From CBDFHJ01 sp965247635 (GTDB taxonomy: Bacteria > Chloroflexota > Dehalococcoidia > Lucifugimonadales > Australimonadaceae), in assembly GCA_965247635.1 (NCBI GenBank), contig CBDFHJ010000004.1:1-48141 (forward strand): DNA of 48,141 nt. The letters run 5' to 3'. Shown here piece after piece: positions 10,458-17,279 of this stretch (its first letter is position 1; every line of letters starts with the position of its first letter). The notes under the pieces were generated by a model. That model was not told the origin of the DNA. It did not search any database and saw only the letters and a list, made by a program, of their open reading frames with translations. A program made the translations under genes and the position numbers.

Positions 10458-10739
10458 GCTGTCCTCCTCTGTTTGACCGGAGGACTCCAATTATCCGTGG
10501 ACCGGTTTTCGGGGAGCAGGTCAATAGTCACGCCCTTGGACGGATGGGATAGGGTTTCTGATCGTAACGACAAACTCGAACTTGGTACTGTCTATCGTCA
10601 AGTTAGGCCCACCAAACTGGACAAAATCAAGAACCTTTACACTGAGGTTCCATTTGGACCTGTAAGCGCGGCGCCTGCCCATGCTGTTCCCAAGGCAGCC
10701 AGTATAGTGCAGATGGGAAGAAAGACGATGGGGTGAAAG

Positions 10740-11099
10740 ATGAACGGTTTCGGCCAATTGGCCAAGAGGAGCTTGCTCCAGATACTGGATGTCACCCTCA
10801 TCCTCGTCATATCCCTTGGTGCAAAGACTCGGCGAATCCAACCAACGAAGCGCAGTAACCTAACTAGTAAGCCGGATGTCCGGGATAAGCTCCTGTCCCA
10901 ACAGAAGGGAAGATGTGCCTACTGCTCAACTCCGATATCCGTACGGAGGGGCAACTACGAGATCGACCACAAGACACCGCTGGCACGGCAAGGTGACGAC
11001 ACCATAGGGAATCTACAAGCGTTGTGCCGGGCCTGCAACAAGGAGAAGAGCGCCCGCACCCACGCTGAATATCAGCACTTACCGCAGGTACGGCAGTGA
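10740..11099 (+). CDS. HNH endonuclease domain protein
   Basis: 119 residues. The C-terminal half is a zinc-finger HNH nuclease: CAYCSTPI (first CxxC), YEIDHKTPLARQG (HNH histidine) and NLQALCRACNKEKSA (second CxxC plus the final N/K region). The N-terminal ~30 residues are hydrophobic (LLQILDVTLILVISLGA), which is unusual for this family and could be a membrane segment or a wrong start. It begins three bases after the stop of the IS3-interrupted gene, suggesting a former two-gene unit. Substrate unknown. Confidence 0.8.
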   Translation: MNGFGQLAKRSLLQILDVTLILVISLGAKTRRIQPTKRSNLTSKPDVRDKLLSQQKGRCAYCSTPISVRRGNYEIDHKTPLARQGDDTIGNLQALCRACNKEKSARTHAEYQHLPQVRQ

Positions 11100-11160
11100 G
11101 CGCCCCTCATATGTTGAATTCAGGCGCAAGCCGAAGTACCTGAAGCCGAGGGAATCGTTC

Positions 11161-11331
11161 GTGCGCCTATCGCTCCCCATGATTGTAGAGGCAGTGATAG
11201 GCGGCCTATTCTTCGGCGCACTGACGATAGAGCAGCCGCTGTGGGGCGGCGCTACGCTGGGGATACTGGCGGTCGCCTGGGCAATCAGCGCGTACCTGCG
11301 GGGCATGAATACAGGCGCGTTGAAAGACTAG
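11161..11331 (+). CDS. Small membrane protein, hypothetical (56 aa)
   Basis: GTG start with AGGGA about ten bases upstream. The product has two hydrophobic stretches (LPMIVEAVIGGLFFGALTI and ATLGILAVAWAISAYL) and ends GALKD. The frame is open further upstream into the HNH gene, so a longer form is possible. The stop TAG straddles the left boundary of the IS630 element: TA is the target and G is the first base of the element. Excising the element recreates TAG, so the product is unchanged by the insertion. Family unknown. Confidence 0.4.
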   Translation: MRLSLPMIVEAVIGGLFFGALTIEQPLWGGATLGILAVAWAISAYLRGMNTGALKD

Positions 11332-12566
11332 TGGTCCAACATCATTGAAATGAATACCATGATAGTCATTGTTCCTCTTGGGGGTTCAATCGTAACGTTG
11401 AACCGAGGAGGAACCATGATGTCTACCAAGAAGTACCGTATCAGACTGACTACCGACGAACAACAGGAACTCAACGCCTTGGTCTCACGCGGTCGGGCTG
11501 CGGCGTACAAACAGACCCATGCGCGCATTCTGCTGATGAGCGATGAGTCACGCTCGGACGGGGGAATGAAGGACGCGGACATCACCAGCGCGCTCGGTGT
11601 GGGACAGTCAACGGTCGAGCGAATACGCAAGCGCTGTGTGGAGGAGGGGGTCGAGTCTGCGCTGAATCGCAAAAAGCAACTGCGTCGGCGTCAAAAGAGA
11701 CTGGACGGCGAAGGTGAAGCACGGTTGATAGCGATGGCCTGCGGGGAACCGCCGGAGGGGCGTGCCAGTTGGACCCTGAAGCTGTTGGCTGACCAGTTGG
11801 TCGAGTGTGAGATAGTCGGGACCATTAGCACCGAGACGGTTCGCCAGGCGCTTAAAAAAAACGAACTGAAGCCGTGGCTGAAGCAGAGTTGGTGCATCCC
11901 GCCCGGTCAGAGCGCGGAGTTTGTGTGCGCGATGGAAGACGTACTGGAGGTCTACCAACGGCCGTACGATGGGAATGAGGTTCTGGTGTGCATGGATGAG
12001 ACGAGCAAACAGCAAGTCAAGGAGACGCGAGTGCCGCGTCCCGCAGCGCCCGGCTTATCGGCGGCATACGACTACGAATACGAGCGCAATGGAGTGAGCA
12101 GCCTGTTCATGCTGTTTGCACCGTTGGACGGATGGCGCCGAGTCGAGGTCAGAGAGCGTCGCACGAAGGTGGACTGGGCGCATGTGATAAAGAAACTGGT
12201 CGACGAGGACTACCCTGACAGAGACCGGATCGTGCTGGTAATGGACAATCTCAACACTCACAAGCTGTCCTCGCTATACGAGGCATTCGAGCCTGCTGAG
12301 GCGAGGCGTATAGCTGAGCGACTGGAGATACACTACACTCCCAAACACGGGAGTTGGTTGAATATGGCGGAGATAGAGATCGGTGTGCTGGCTCGACAGT
12401 GCCTGGACCGACGGATTGCCAATCAAGACATCCTGCGCGGTGAGGTCAATGCTTGGCAGAATCAACGCAACCGGGATGTGATACGAGTGGATTGGCGCTT
12501 CACTACCGAGGATGCGCGCATCAAGCTAAAGTCACTCTACCCATCAATACAAAAACGTTGAACCAC
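11331..12566 (+). mobile_element. IS630-family insertion sequence, 1,236 bp
   Basis: The element is bounded by TA dinucleotides (11329-11330 and 12567-12568), the IS630 target duplication. Left end GTGGTCCAACAT and right end, reverse complemented, GTGGTTCAACGT form imperfect terminal inverted repeats. It contains a single intact transposase. Confidence 0.88.
11416..12561 (+). CDS. IS630-family transposase
   Basis: 381 residues; ATGATG start preceded by GAGGAGGAACC. The N-terminal HTH (DITSALGVGQSTVERIRKR) is followed by a second HTH-like region and a DDE superfamily core, with catalytic acidic residues in VLVCMDETSKQ, IVLVMDNLNTH and TPKHGSWLNMAEIEI. Length and motif order are those of an intact IS630 transposase. 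It inserts at TA sites, as the flanks show. Confidence 0.93.
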   Translation: MMSTKKYRIRLTTDEQQELNALVSRGRAAAYKQTHARILLMSDESRSDGGMKDADITSALGVGQSTVERIRKRCVEEGVESALNRKKQLRRRQKRLDGEGEARLIAMACGEPPEGRASWTLKLLADQLVECEIVGTISTETVRQALKKNELKPWLKQSWCIPPGQSAEFVCAMEDVLEVYQRPYDGNEVLVCMDETSKQQVKETRVPRPAAPGLSAAYDYEYERNGVSSLFMLFAPLDGWRRVEVRERRTKVDWAHVIKKLVDEDYPDRDRIVLVMDNLNTHKLSSLYEAFEPAEARRIAERLEIHYTPKHGSWLNMAEIEIGVLARQCLDRRIANQDILRGEVNAWQNQRNRDVIRVDWRFTTEDARIKLKSLYPSIQKR

Positions 12567-12713
12567 TAGGTGCAACGCGAAGCCGATGCATTGGTCGGAG
12601 AACGTTGTGGGGGCTGAATGCGTGGAGTGCTCGGCGAAGGCTGTCACCGATAGCCCGCTACCGATTAACGGCATCTTTGAGGGCGTCTGTGCTTCAGCGA
12701 GAGTCGCTCTGAA

Positions 12714-12742
12714 TTGACTTTGGGGCCGAGGTGACGGATAAT
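12714..12742 (+). promoter_or_regulatory. Predicted sigma-70-type promoter for the small membrane protein
   Basis: TTGACT (12714-12719) and GATAAT (12737-12742) are separated by 17 bases and lie about 37 bases before the ATG at 12779. Because the -10 box overlaps a possible GTG start at 12731, the downstream ATG is the better start. Confidence 0.6.
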
Positions 12743-12778
12743 AGGCTCCGTACGCATATCACCGGACAGAGGGGCGAT

Positions 12779-12964
12779 ATGACTGAGCCGGAGAACAATA
12801 CGAACCTCATTGGCATAGGTCTGGTCCTGGGCGCAGGCATCGGGGCCATTGGAACACTTATTGGCGCTGCGATGGGCAACTTCGGGTTGGCATTTTTGTT
12901 GCCCGTTGGGGCAGGGGCGGGGCTTGCAATCGGCGCCGGTCTGTCGGCTCGTAAGAAGCAGTGA
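12779..12964 (+). CDS. Small glycine-rich two-helix membrane protein
   Basis: 61 residues starting MTEPENNTNL, with AGAGGGG upstream. Two glycine-rich hydrophobic segments (IGIGLVLGAGIGAIGTLIGA and GLAFLLPVGAGAGLAIGAGL) are followed by a basic tail ARKKQ. The pattern is that of a small inner-membrane protein; function unknown. The promoter at 12714-12742 suggests it is transcribed alone. Confidence 0.6.
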   Translation: MTEPENNTNLIGIGLVLGAGIGAIGTLIGAAMGNFGLAFLLPVGAGAGLAIGAGLSARKKQ

Positions 12965-13164
12965 TTCAGAAGCCGGAGCGCCGTCACAGCGACAGTGAGG
13001 GATCTCCTTTCACATCTCAACGTCCGGGCTAGCCTCGACATCAGCTAGTTTGGCATACTTAGCCCAACGAAAACACCCGCCAACCGCCTGCCTCACGGAA
13101 ACGCAAGCTGGCTTGCACGCGATTATCCGAGCCCGGGACGCAACAAGCCGGTGAAGAGAGGCCA

Positions 13165-13839
13165 TTGAGCGAATCAGACCTGTATCTTCCTGTGAAGCGG
13201 TTCCTGGAGTCCCAGGGCTACGAGGTCAAGGGCGAGGTGGGGGACTGCGACGTCGCCGCCGTGCGCGGTGATGAAGAGCTGGTTGTCGTCGAGTTGAAAC
13301 TGTCGTTGAATCTAGAGCTCGTACTGCAGGCGGTCGACAGGCTTGCCGTCACGTCGAAGGTGTATGTCGGGGTACCGGTTGAGAACCACAACCTGAGGAG
13401 GCGAAGGCGGCAGACTGTGAAGCTGCTCAGGATGCTCGGTCTGGGCCTGCTGGTGATCGATCCAGACGTAGAGCGACACGGCGTCGATGCCGTCCTCGAT
13501 CCCGGAGAGTACCGGCCCCGGCGGTCCAAGAGACGGCGAGAATTATTACTCGGCGAATTCGTGAGGCGGGTTGGCGACCCAAACCTCGGCGGGGCATCCG
13601 TCCGGAACGGCATCATGACGGCGTATCGTCAGCGGGCGCTAGAGATCGCGTTGTTCCTCCGGACCAACGGTCCGACTAAGGCCTCTCAGGTCGCTGCCGA
13701 GATTGGAGACCCGAAGGCCAGGGACATCCTGTACCGAGACGTCTACGGCTGGTTCGATAGGCCCTCAAACGGTATCTACACGCTCTCGCCTAGAGGAGTG
13801 CAGGAGGTCCCGCTCTGGGCTGTCGGTGAGCAGCCGTAG
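13165..13839 (+). CDS. DUF2161-family PD-(D/E)XK-like protein
   Basis: 224 residues; TTG start preceded by GAAGAGAGG. The N-terminal region (LYLPVKRFLESQGYEVKGEV, DCDVAAVRGDEELVVVELKL) contains the D...ExK signature of the PD-(D/E)XK nuclease-like fold, followed by QAVDRL and VYVGVP, as in the DUF2161 family of putative phosphodiesterases. The C-terminal part (ALEIALFLRTNGPTKASQVA) looks like a winged helix and ends with a region typical of the family. Full length. Substrate not known; family members are often near mobile or restriction-like genes. Confidence 0.85.
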   Translation: MSESDLYLPVKRFLESQGYEVKGEVGDCDVAAVRGDEELVVVELKLSLNLELVLQAVDRLAVTSKVYVGVPVENHNLRRRRRQTVKLLRMLGLGLLVIDPDVERHGVDAVLDPGEYRPRRSKRRRELLLGEFVRRVGDPNLGGASVRNGIMTAYRQRALEIALFLRTNGPTKASQVAAEIGDPKARDILYRDVYGWFDRPSNGIYTLSPRGVQEVPLWAVGEQP

Positions 13840-13926
13840 GGTGACCAGCTGCGACGGAACGGGCACGCGGCTGACCCCACCGCGACCGCGGGTAGCGAGC
13901 GCATGGCTGCGTGCCAAGTGATCTAC

Positions 13927-14034
13927 CTATTCATCCATAACCCTCTTTATCAATTCTCGATCCCTTGCCTTCAGGTACGATTCTTGCGATATCTCTCCTC
14001 TTTCAGCCATTTGCTCAAGCTCTGCTAGTTTCAT
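13927..14034 (-). CDS. Stand-alone SHOCT-like small protein (35 aa), translationally coupled
   Basis: The ATG overlaps the stop of the upstream membrane-protein gene (ATGA). The product, MKLAELEQMAERGEIS followed by QESYLKARDRELIKR, fits the short C-terminal SHOCT pattern (L..L.E.G.IS.EEY...K..L). SHOCT domains usually sit at the C-terminus of membrane proteins and are thought to mediate oligomerisation. Here the domain is a separate gene directly after a four-helix membrane protein, so the pair may be a split version. The family match is by eye. Confidence 0.5.
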   Translation of the reverse strand: MKLAELEQMAERGEISQESYLKARDRELIKRVMDE

Positions 14035-14372
14035 TGGTACACAAGTCCCAGATTCAGCAGCAGCATTAAAGTTAGCAACAAATACCGTAGCTTGTTCCGA
14101 TGTCGAATAATCCCTTCTTTCTCTCCTTCAATGTTCTCCTGGCTCAGCCGCCAACCTATCCGATCCACATCTTCTGCTACGTATCGAAATAGTTGAATGA
14201 GTCCAATCAGGAAAAGAGAAAGTAAGGCCGGTCGCCAGCCGTAATAGACTAAGAGGAGTCCCAGGAAAAGCGCGTAAACCGCAAATATGCCTATATAGAG
14301 GGTCCCCATCCAAAGACGGAGAAGTCTAAGAGCTAATCTGTCAGCACTAAGCTCTTTTGCTTTCTTGTTCAT
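14031..14372 (-). CDS. Membrane protein, hypothetical (113 aa)
   Basis: It starts MNKKAKELSADRLALRLLRL. Hydrophobic segments are GTLYIGIFAVYALFLGLLLV, ALLSLFLIGLIQLF and YLLLTLMLLLNLGLV, with a charged loop (RLSQENIEGEKEGIIRHRNK). It overlaps the following SHOCT-like ORF by four bases and is preceded by two further membrane-protein genes on the same strand. No enzymatic motif seen. Confidence 0.65.
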   Translation of the reverse strand: MNKKAKELSADRLALRLLRLWMGTLYIGIFAVYALFLGLLLVYYGWRPALLSLFLIGLIQLFRYVAEDVDRIGWRLSQENIEGEKEGIIRHRNKLRYLLLTLMLLLNLGLVYQ

Positions 14373-14423
14373 ACAAACTTTAAGGGGCCTCTAGCGAGCC
14401 GCTCGCTGTCGACAACGAAGGCG

Positions 14424-14699
14424 CTACTCCGCAGATGATGCTGTGGACATCGGCTGGCCCAGCAGCCATATCAGCACCGTCCCGGTGATAGACCCGTACA
14501 CGGCCCCTATCATCGCCAGGCCCACGATCCCGCCGGAGATCCCGCTCACTAGGCCGCCGACGAGCCACCCGGCGGTGCTGGCGAGCACCCACCAGCCCGC
14601 CCGAGCGACCTGGCGCGGCACGGCACGGAACCAGTGAGAGATGCCAGCAGCTAACCATTGATGGGATTCCATAGCATCCTCGATCTGGCGAATAGTCAC
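14424..14699 (-). CDS. Small membrane protein, hypothetical (91 aa)
   Basis: The GTG start overlaps the stop of the upstream gene (GTGA). The N-terminus is amphipathic (IRQIEDAMESHQWLAAGI); two glycine-rich hydrophobic helices follow (WWVLASTAGWLVGGLVSGIS, GIVGLAMIGAVYGSITGTVL). Translational coupling to the 135-residue membrane protein suggests the two act together. No known family recognised. Confidence 0.6.
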   Translation of the reverse strand: MTIRQIEDAMESHQWLAAGISHWFRAVPRQVARAGWWVLASTAGWLVGGLVSGISGGIVGLAMIGAVYGSITGTVLIWLLGQPMSTASSAE

Positions 14700-15103
14700 G
14701 GTCGCTTCCTAATCAAGGCCAGGCTTCCAATTGCTCCAATCCAAAACAGCAAAGTTAGCCAATAGAGGAGCGCTTCTATAGAAGCTTCCCGATCATGATG
14801 ACCCGTAAGCCTAGACCATTCATAACCGATGCCAAATATGAGCAACAGTGTTGTGGAGATTCCTGTCAGAAACAAGAATCCTCTTGTCGTTCCTCTCTGT
14901 ATTGATTTGACGGTCTCTCTCACCAAACCGATCCCAGCTGCGAATAGAAGAGAGAAGAAGATGTAATTGAAAAAGTTATATGGTGTGTCCTGCAGAAACC
15001 CAGCCGCGAAAGTCAGTAAGTAAATCAATGTCAAGGCGGAAACAACTATTCTCAACTTCGTTGAATTATCTTCACTCATCTTCTGGTGAGTTTCTTCAGC
15101 CAC
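14696..15103 (-). CDS. Four-helix membrane protein, hypothetical (135 aa)
   Basis: GTG start with AAGGAG seven bases upstream. Four hydrophobic segments: LRIVVSALTLIYLLTFAAGF, YIFFSLLFAAGIGLV, GFLFLTGISTTLLLIFGIG and LLYWLTLLFWIGAIGSLALI. It is the first gene of a run of overlapping minus-strand genes (15103 to 13927) encoding membrane proteins and a SHOCT-like peptide. Base composition here is more AT-rich than in the neighbouring transposons. Function unknown. Confidence 0.65.
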   Translation of the reverse strand: MAEETHQKMSEDNSTKLRIVVSALTLIYLLTFAAGFLQDTPYNFFNYIFFSLLFAAGIGLVRETVKSIQRGTTRGFLFLTGISTTLLLIFGIGYEWSRLTGHHDREASIEALLYWLTLLFWIGAIGSLALIRKRP

Positions 15104-15201
15104 GAGATTCTCCTTGTTTCTAAAGAGCGTTTGTTTTCGTTCATTTCATGTCGCCGCCTGGGAATAGGGGCCATCGCGATCAGGATCGTAGCGGTGTTCT
15201 G

Positions 15202-15321
15202 TCACGATACCCAACCGACATTCCCGAAGGCCATGAATGCCAAGGCGAGGAAGAGGCCTCCCAGGCCAAGCCATCCAGCACCGAGGACCTTGGATTTGCG
15301 ATTCTTGGTCTCAGACAACAT
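15202..15321 (-). CDS. Small single-pass membrane protein (39 aa)
   Basis: The ATG at 15321 has a strong site (GGGAGGAAACCG) immediately upstream. The product MLSETKNRKSKVLGAG then WLGLGGLFLALAFMAFGNVG is basic at the N-terminus with one hydrophobic helix. The gene lies upstream of the minus-strand membrane-protein operon and may be its first member. Function unknown. Confidence 0.5.
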   Translation of the reverse strand: MLSETKNRKSKVLGAGWLGLGGLFLALAFMAFGNVGWVS

Positions 15322-15383
15322 CGGTTTCCTCCCAGTTGAGTTGACCGTCAGGCTACGAGGTCTGGGGGATACGGACTAGGTAT

Positions 15384-15416
15384 GAATGTACTAATCCTGT
15401 GATGACGAATGTACTA
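15384..15416. promoter_or_regulatory. Pair of 10-bp direct repeats, possible operator
   Basis: GAATGTACTA occurs at 15384-15393 and again at 15407-15416, 23 bases apart (about two helical turns). On the minus strand the upstream copy overlaps a weak promoter-like pair (TTGCCA, 16 bases, TACATT) about 100 bases before the 39-residue gene. Spacing and position fit a repressor or activator site; this is inference. Confidence 0.3.
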
Positions 15417-15494
15417 TCTTGATCTACAATGGCAAGGCTACCAACAAGGTCCTGCGTATTCTCCCCTGAGCTTGACCTAGGAAGACTCGACCAC

Positions 15495-15974
15495 TCACTT
15501 ACGCCTTAGCTCTCCAGCCACGAGCTCTTCGATCCGGCGTGCCTGTTCCTCCGCTGGAAGCTTCGTTAAAGACCGCAAAGTGTGCACTCCTACGATCCTC
15601 CGCTCAGTCGGGTCGCCAAGAGGTAGAATCGCTTCCCGGGCCCGTGGGTCTAACTCCAGTAACCGCAGAACCTGGGTGCCGTGAGCTCTCGAGACACCAA
15701 GCTGGGAGGCAAGGTCAGCCTTGGACCTGGCTACACCGGTGTCAAGTTGACGTTGCCACGCACCTGCAAGCGGCGGTGGCAGGTGGAAGAGCTGCCGTAC
15801 CGTTCGGGAAGGTCTTTCCAGCGAGCTCCCGAGCGGAGCACCCAGAGAATCCCATTGAGGGTGGTCCTGTCGTCTGCCCTTGGTCTCCCGAGACGCTTGG
15901 GTGGTGGCAGAAGAGGGAGCTATGACTTCCCATTGCTCGTCTCGCAGGTCCTCGTCCATCGCCCAAGCCTCCAC
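15495..15974 (-). pseudogene. Chimeric relic: frameshifted IS5-family transposase N-terminus joined to a ParB/recombinase-type HTH tail
   Basis: The ORF opens with MDEDLRDEQWEVIAP, the IS5 (DUF4096) transposase start. The next ~50 codons make sense only in another frame: LLPPPKRLGRPRADD, LNGILWVLRSGARWKDLPE, RYGSSSTCHRR. That frame ends at a stop near 15733. The original frame then encodes SKADLASQLGVSRAHGTQVL and LRSLTKLPAEEQARRIEEL, an HTH of the kind found at the C-terminus of some recombinases and ParB-like proteins. The ORF is therefore two unrelated gene fragments joined by chance, with one frameshift inside the transposase part. Confidence 0.65.
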
Positions 15975-15979
15975 TCCTC

Positions 15980-16029
15980 AGACTTGGGCCATAGACTAAA
16001 CCATAGACTTGGGCCATAGACTAAACCAT
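15980..16029. repeat. Perfect 25-bp tandem duplication
   Basis: The unit AGACTTGGGCCATAGACTAAACCAT in two pieces (AGACTTGGGCCATAG and ACTAAACCAT) occurs at 15980-16004 and is repeated without change at 16005-16029, just upstream of the IS5 relic and the DUF4037 fragment. Its identity suggests a recent slippage event. Confidence 0.85.
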
Positions 16030-16053
16030 GTCTAATACTCTTGGGACTGGTTC

Positions 16054-16374
16054 ATGCTTGACTTCATAAAGGGCCGCGAGTTGAGTCGCCACTTCTACGA
16101 GGAGGTGGTCGGCCCCATTCTGAGTACCCACTTCGGGGACATCAGGCACACCGCGTGCCTGATTGGACATGGGTCAGAGGTGCTCGGTTACGACACTGAA
16201 GAGTCCATGGACCATGAATGGGGTCCGAGGCTCCAAGTTTTCCTCTCCGACAACGATTGGACACACCGAAGGGATGAGATCGAAGAGCGGCTGCAGCTTG
16301 AGTTGCCAAGGACATTTCGTGGATTCTCAACCAGCTTCTCGGAGCCGGATGAAGAAGGGGTGTTCTCGTCATAG
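16054..16374 (+). pseudogene. Truncated DUF4037 protein (N-terminal part)
   Basis: 106 residues. FIKGRELSRHFYEEVVGPIL, ACLIGHGSEVLGYDTEESMD and DHEWGPRLQVFLSDND match the nucleotidyltransferase-like start of DUF4037 proteins (GxGSxVLGxDTxxSxDHxWGPR). Complete members are several hundred residues long, so about two thirds is missing. The reading frame ends where a DinB gene fragment begins on the other strand, showing a deletion junction near 16360-16374. Confidence 0.65.
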
Positions 16375-16595
16375 GCCATCAACGGTAGGCCGGGTTCGGC
16401 TATCAGCCTTCGGCACCTTATATAACTGTTGACCTCGCTGTCCTTGATGTGGACCACATGTTGATGGACGCTCCAGCAACCATGCTCGTCACGATACTCC
16501 CACATTGCTCTGGGGAACTCATCGAGCGCCGCGATCAGATCAGCGTACCCCCTGCCGTAGGACTCAATCTTGATTCGCCGGTCAGACTGGTTCAA
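16365..16595 (-). pseudogene. Truncated DinB-family protein (N-terminal part)
   Basis: TTG start with AGGAGG eight bases upstream. The first ~75 residues (YGRGYADLIAALDEFPRAMW, HGCWSVHQHVVHIKDSEVNS, RLIAEPGLPLMAYDEN) are those of a DinB-like four-helix metal-binding protein, with the usual first histidines. After DEN the frame runs antisense into the DUF4037 fragment, so the rest of the gene is lost. DinB-like proteins are metal-dependent thiol or hydrolase-type enzymes of mostly unknown role. Confidence 0.65.
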
Positions 16596-16698
16596 CCGTT
16601 GGCCCTCCTAGTCTTACCTGGGTCCTGATGCTTCCCGCCGAGTCGCGAAGGCAACTTAGAAGCCCAGTCAATTCTGGTCGACGAAGGCCAAGCTCGCC

Positions 16699-16938
16699 TT
16701 GGATGCAGGCTACAGCATCGATGCAATCGTACATGCAACCCTAGCATCACCGCAATCTCTTGGAGGGAATGCTAGCGACTTGTGGGCGGAATGGCGCCGG
16801 AGCTTTGAAGCCCTACGGAATCCGAACGAGCCCGAGTCGCAACTTTCAGCAGTATTGCGCCGAGGTGCGGAGATAATGGGGAGTTTGGAAGGGCAGGCCT
16901 CCGAGTGGGAGCGTTACGAGGCTATACATGGGAATTGA
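16699..16938 (+). pseudogene. Hypothetical protein, probably a fragment (79 aa)
   Basis: TTG start; the frame is open back to 16660 without a better start or a clear ribosome site, so the N-terminus may be lost. The product (LDAGYSIDAIVHATLASPQS, LWAEWRRSFEALRNPNEP, AEIMGSLEGQASEWERYEAI) is helical and charged with ordinary composition. I do not recognise the family. It lies in a region of truncated genes. Confidence 0.35.
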
Positions 16939-17279
16939 TGGCTGTTCTTCGGAGATTGCCGTATCGGTGGGAATACGCTCCCTGAGGCGAACCCGCTCTA
17001 GGTGCAATGACGACAGCCGCTGAGAGCGCCAGCCAAACCCAGAAGCGGTTGATGCGATTCCAGATGGTTTTCCGCGACACAACAGCCTCCTCTTGGCTAC
17101 TGCCACACTCTTGAGCGAGTATCCATGACGAGCACAGGGGAGATAGTGTGCCAAGGGGCGGTCGAATCCATCCGCCTCCTACCACAGAACCGGCGTCAAA
17201 ACAATGGCTTGCAGGGCATTACCTTCAACCCTCTCGGCACTCACAATGGACTACTGGGCCATTGCCCCCGGGGAACGGA
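16939..17279. other. Intergenic stretch with no supported gene
   Basis: 341 bases between the hypothetical fragment and the replication-relaxation gene. ORFs here lack family signatures and good start sites. One minus-strand frame contains a single hydrophobic run (FWVWLALSAAVVIAP), too little to support a gene. Confidence 0.5.

Larger units (their letters stand above)
9323..10523 (-). mobile_element. IS3-family insertion sequence (IS407-like), 1,201 bp
   Basis: Terminal inverted repeats are visible: the left end begins TGACCTGCCCCCTGAA and the right end, reverse complemented, begins TGACCTGCTCCCCGAA; both reach GGTCCA. The target duplication is ATA (9320-9322 and 10524-10526), the 3-bp size usual for IS3. 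It carries orfA and orfB on the minus strand with a frameshift site between them. Both ORFs look intact, so the element is probably active or recently inserted. Confidence 0.9.
9107..10736 (+). pseudogene. Small gene of unknown function split by an IS3-family insertion
   Basis: The 5' part (9107-9322, TTG start) and the 3' part (10527-10736) lie on either side of an IS3 element. Removing the element plus one copy of the ATA target duplication joins them in frame into a ~141-residue protein, through YYVVERI then VTPLDGWDRV. The N-terminal half has a TPR-like stretch (FDSGRWPAAAGMFGEALRAD) and a hydrophobic segment (LSVLLAALTQSFASSISFSL). The C-terminal half is charged. The stop at 10734-10736 lies three bases before the HNH gene, so the two were probably one transcription unit. 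I do not recognise the family. The start is uncertain because the nearest purine-rich stretch is about 17 bases upstream. Confidence 0.55.
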
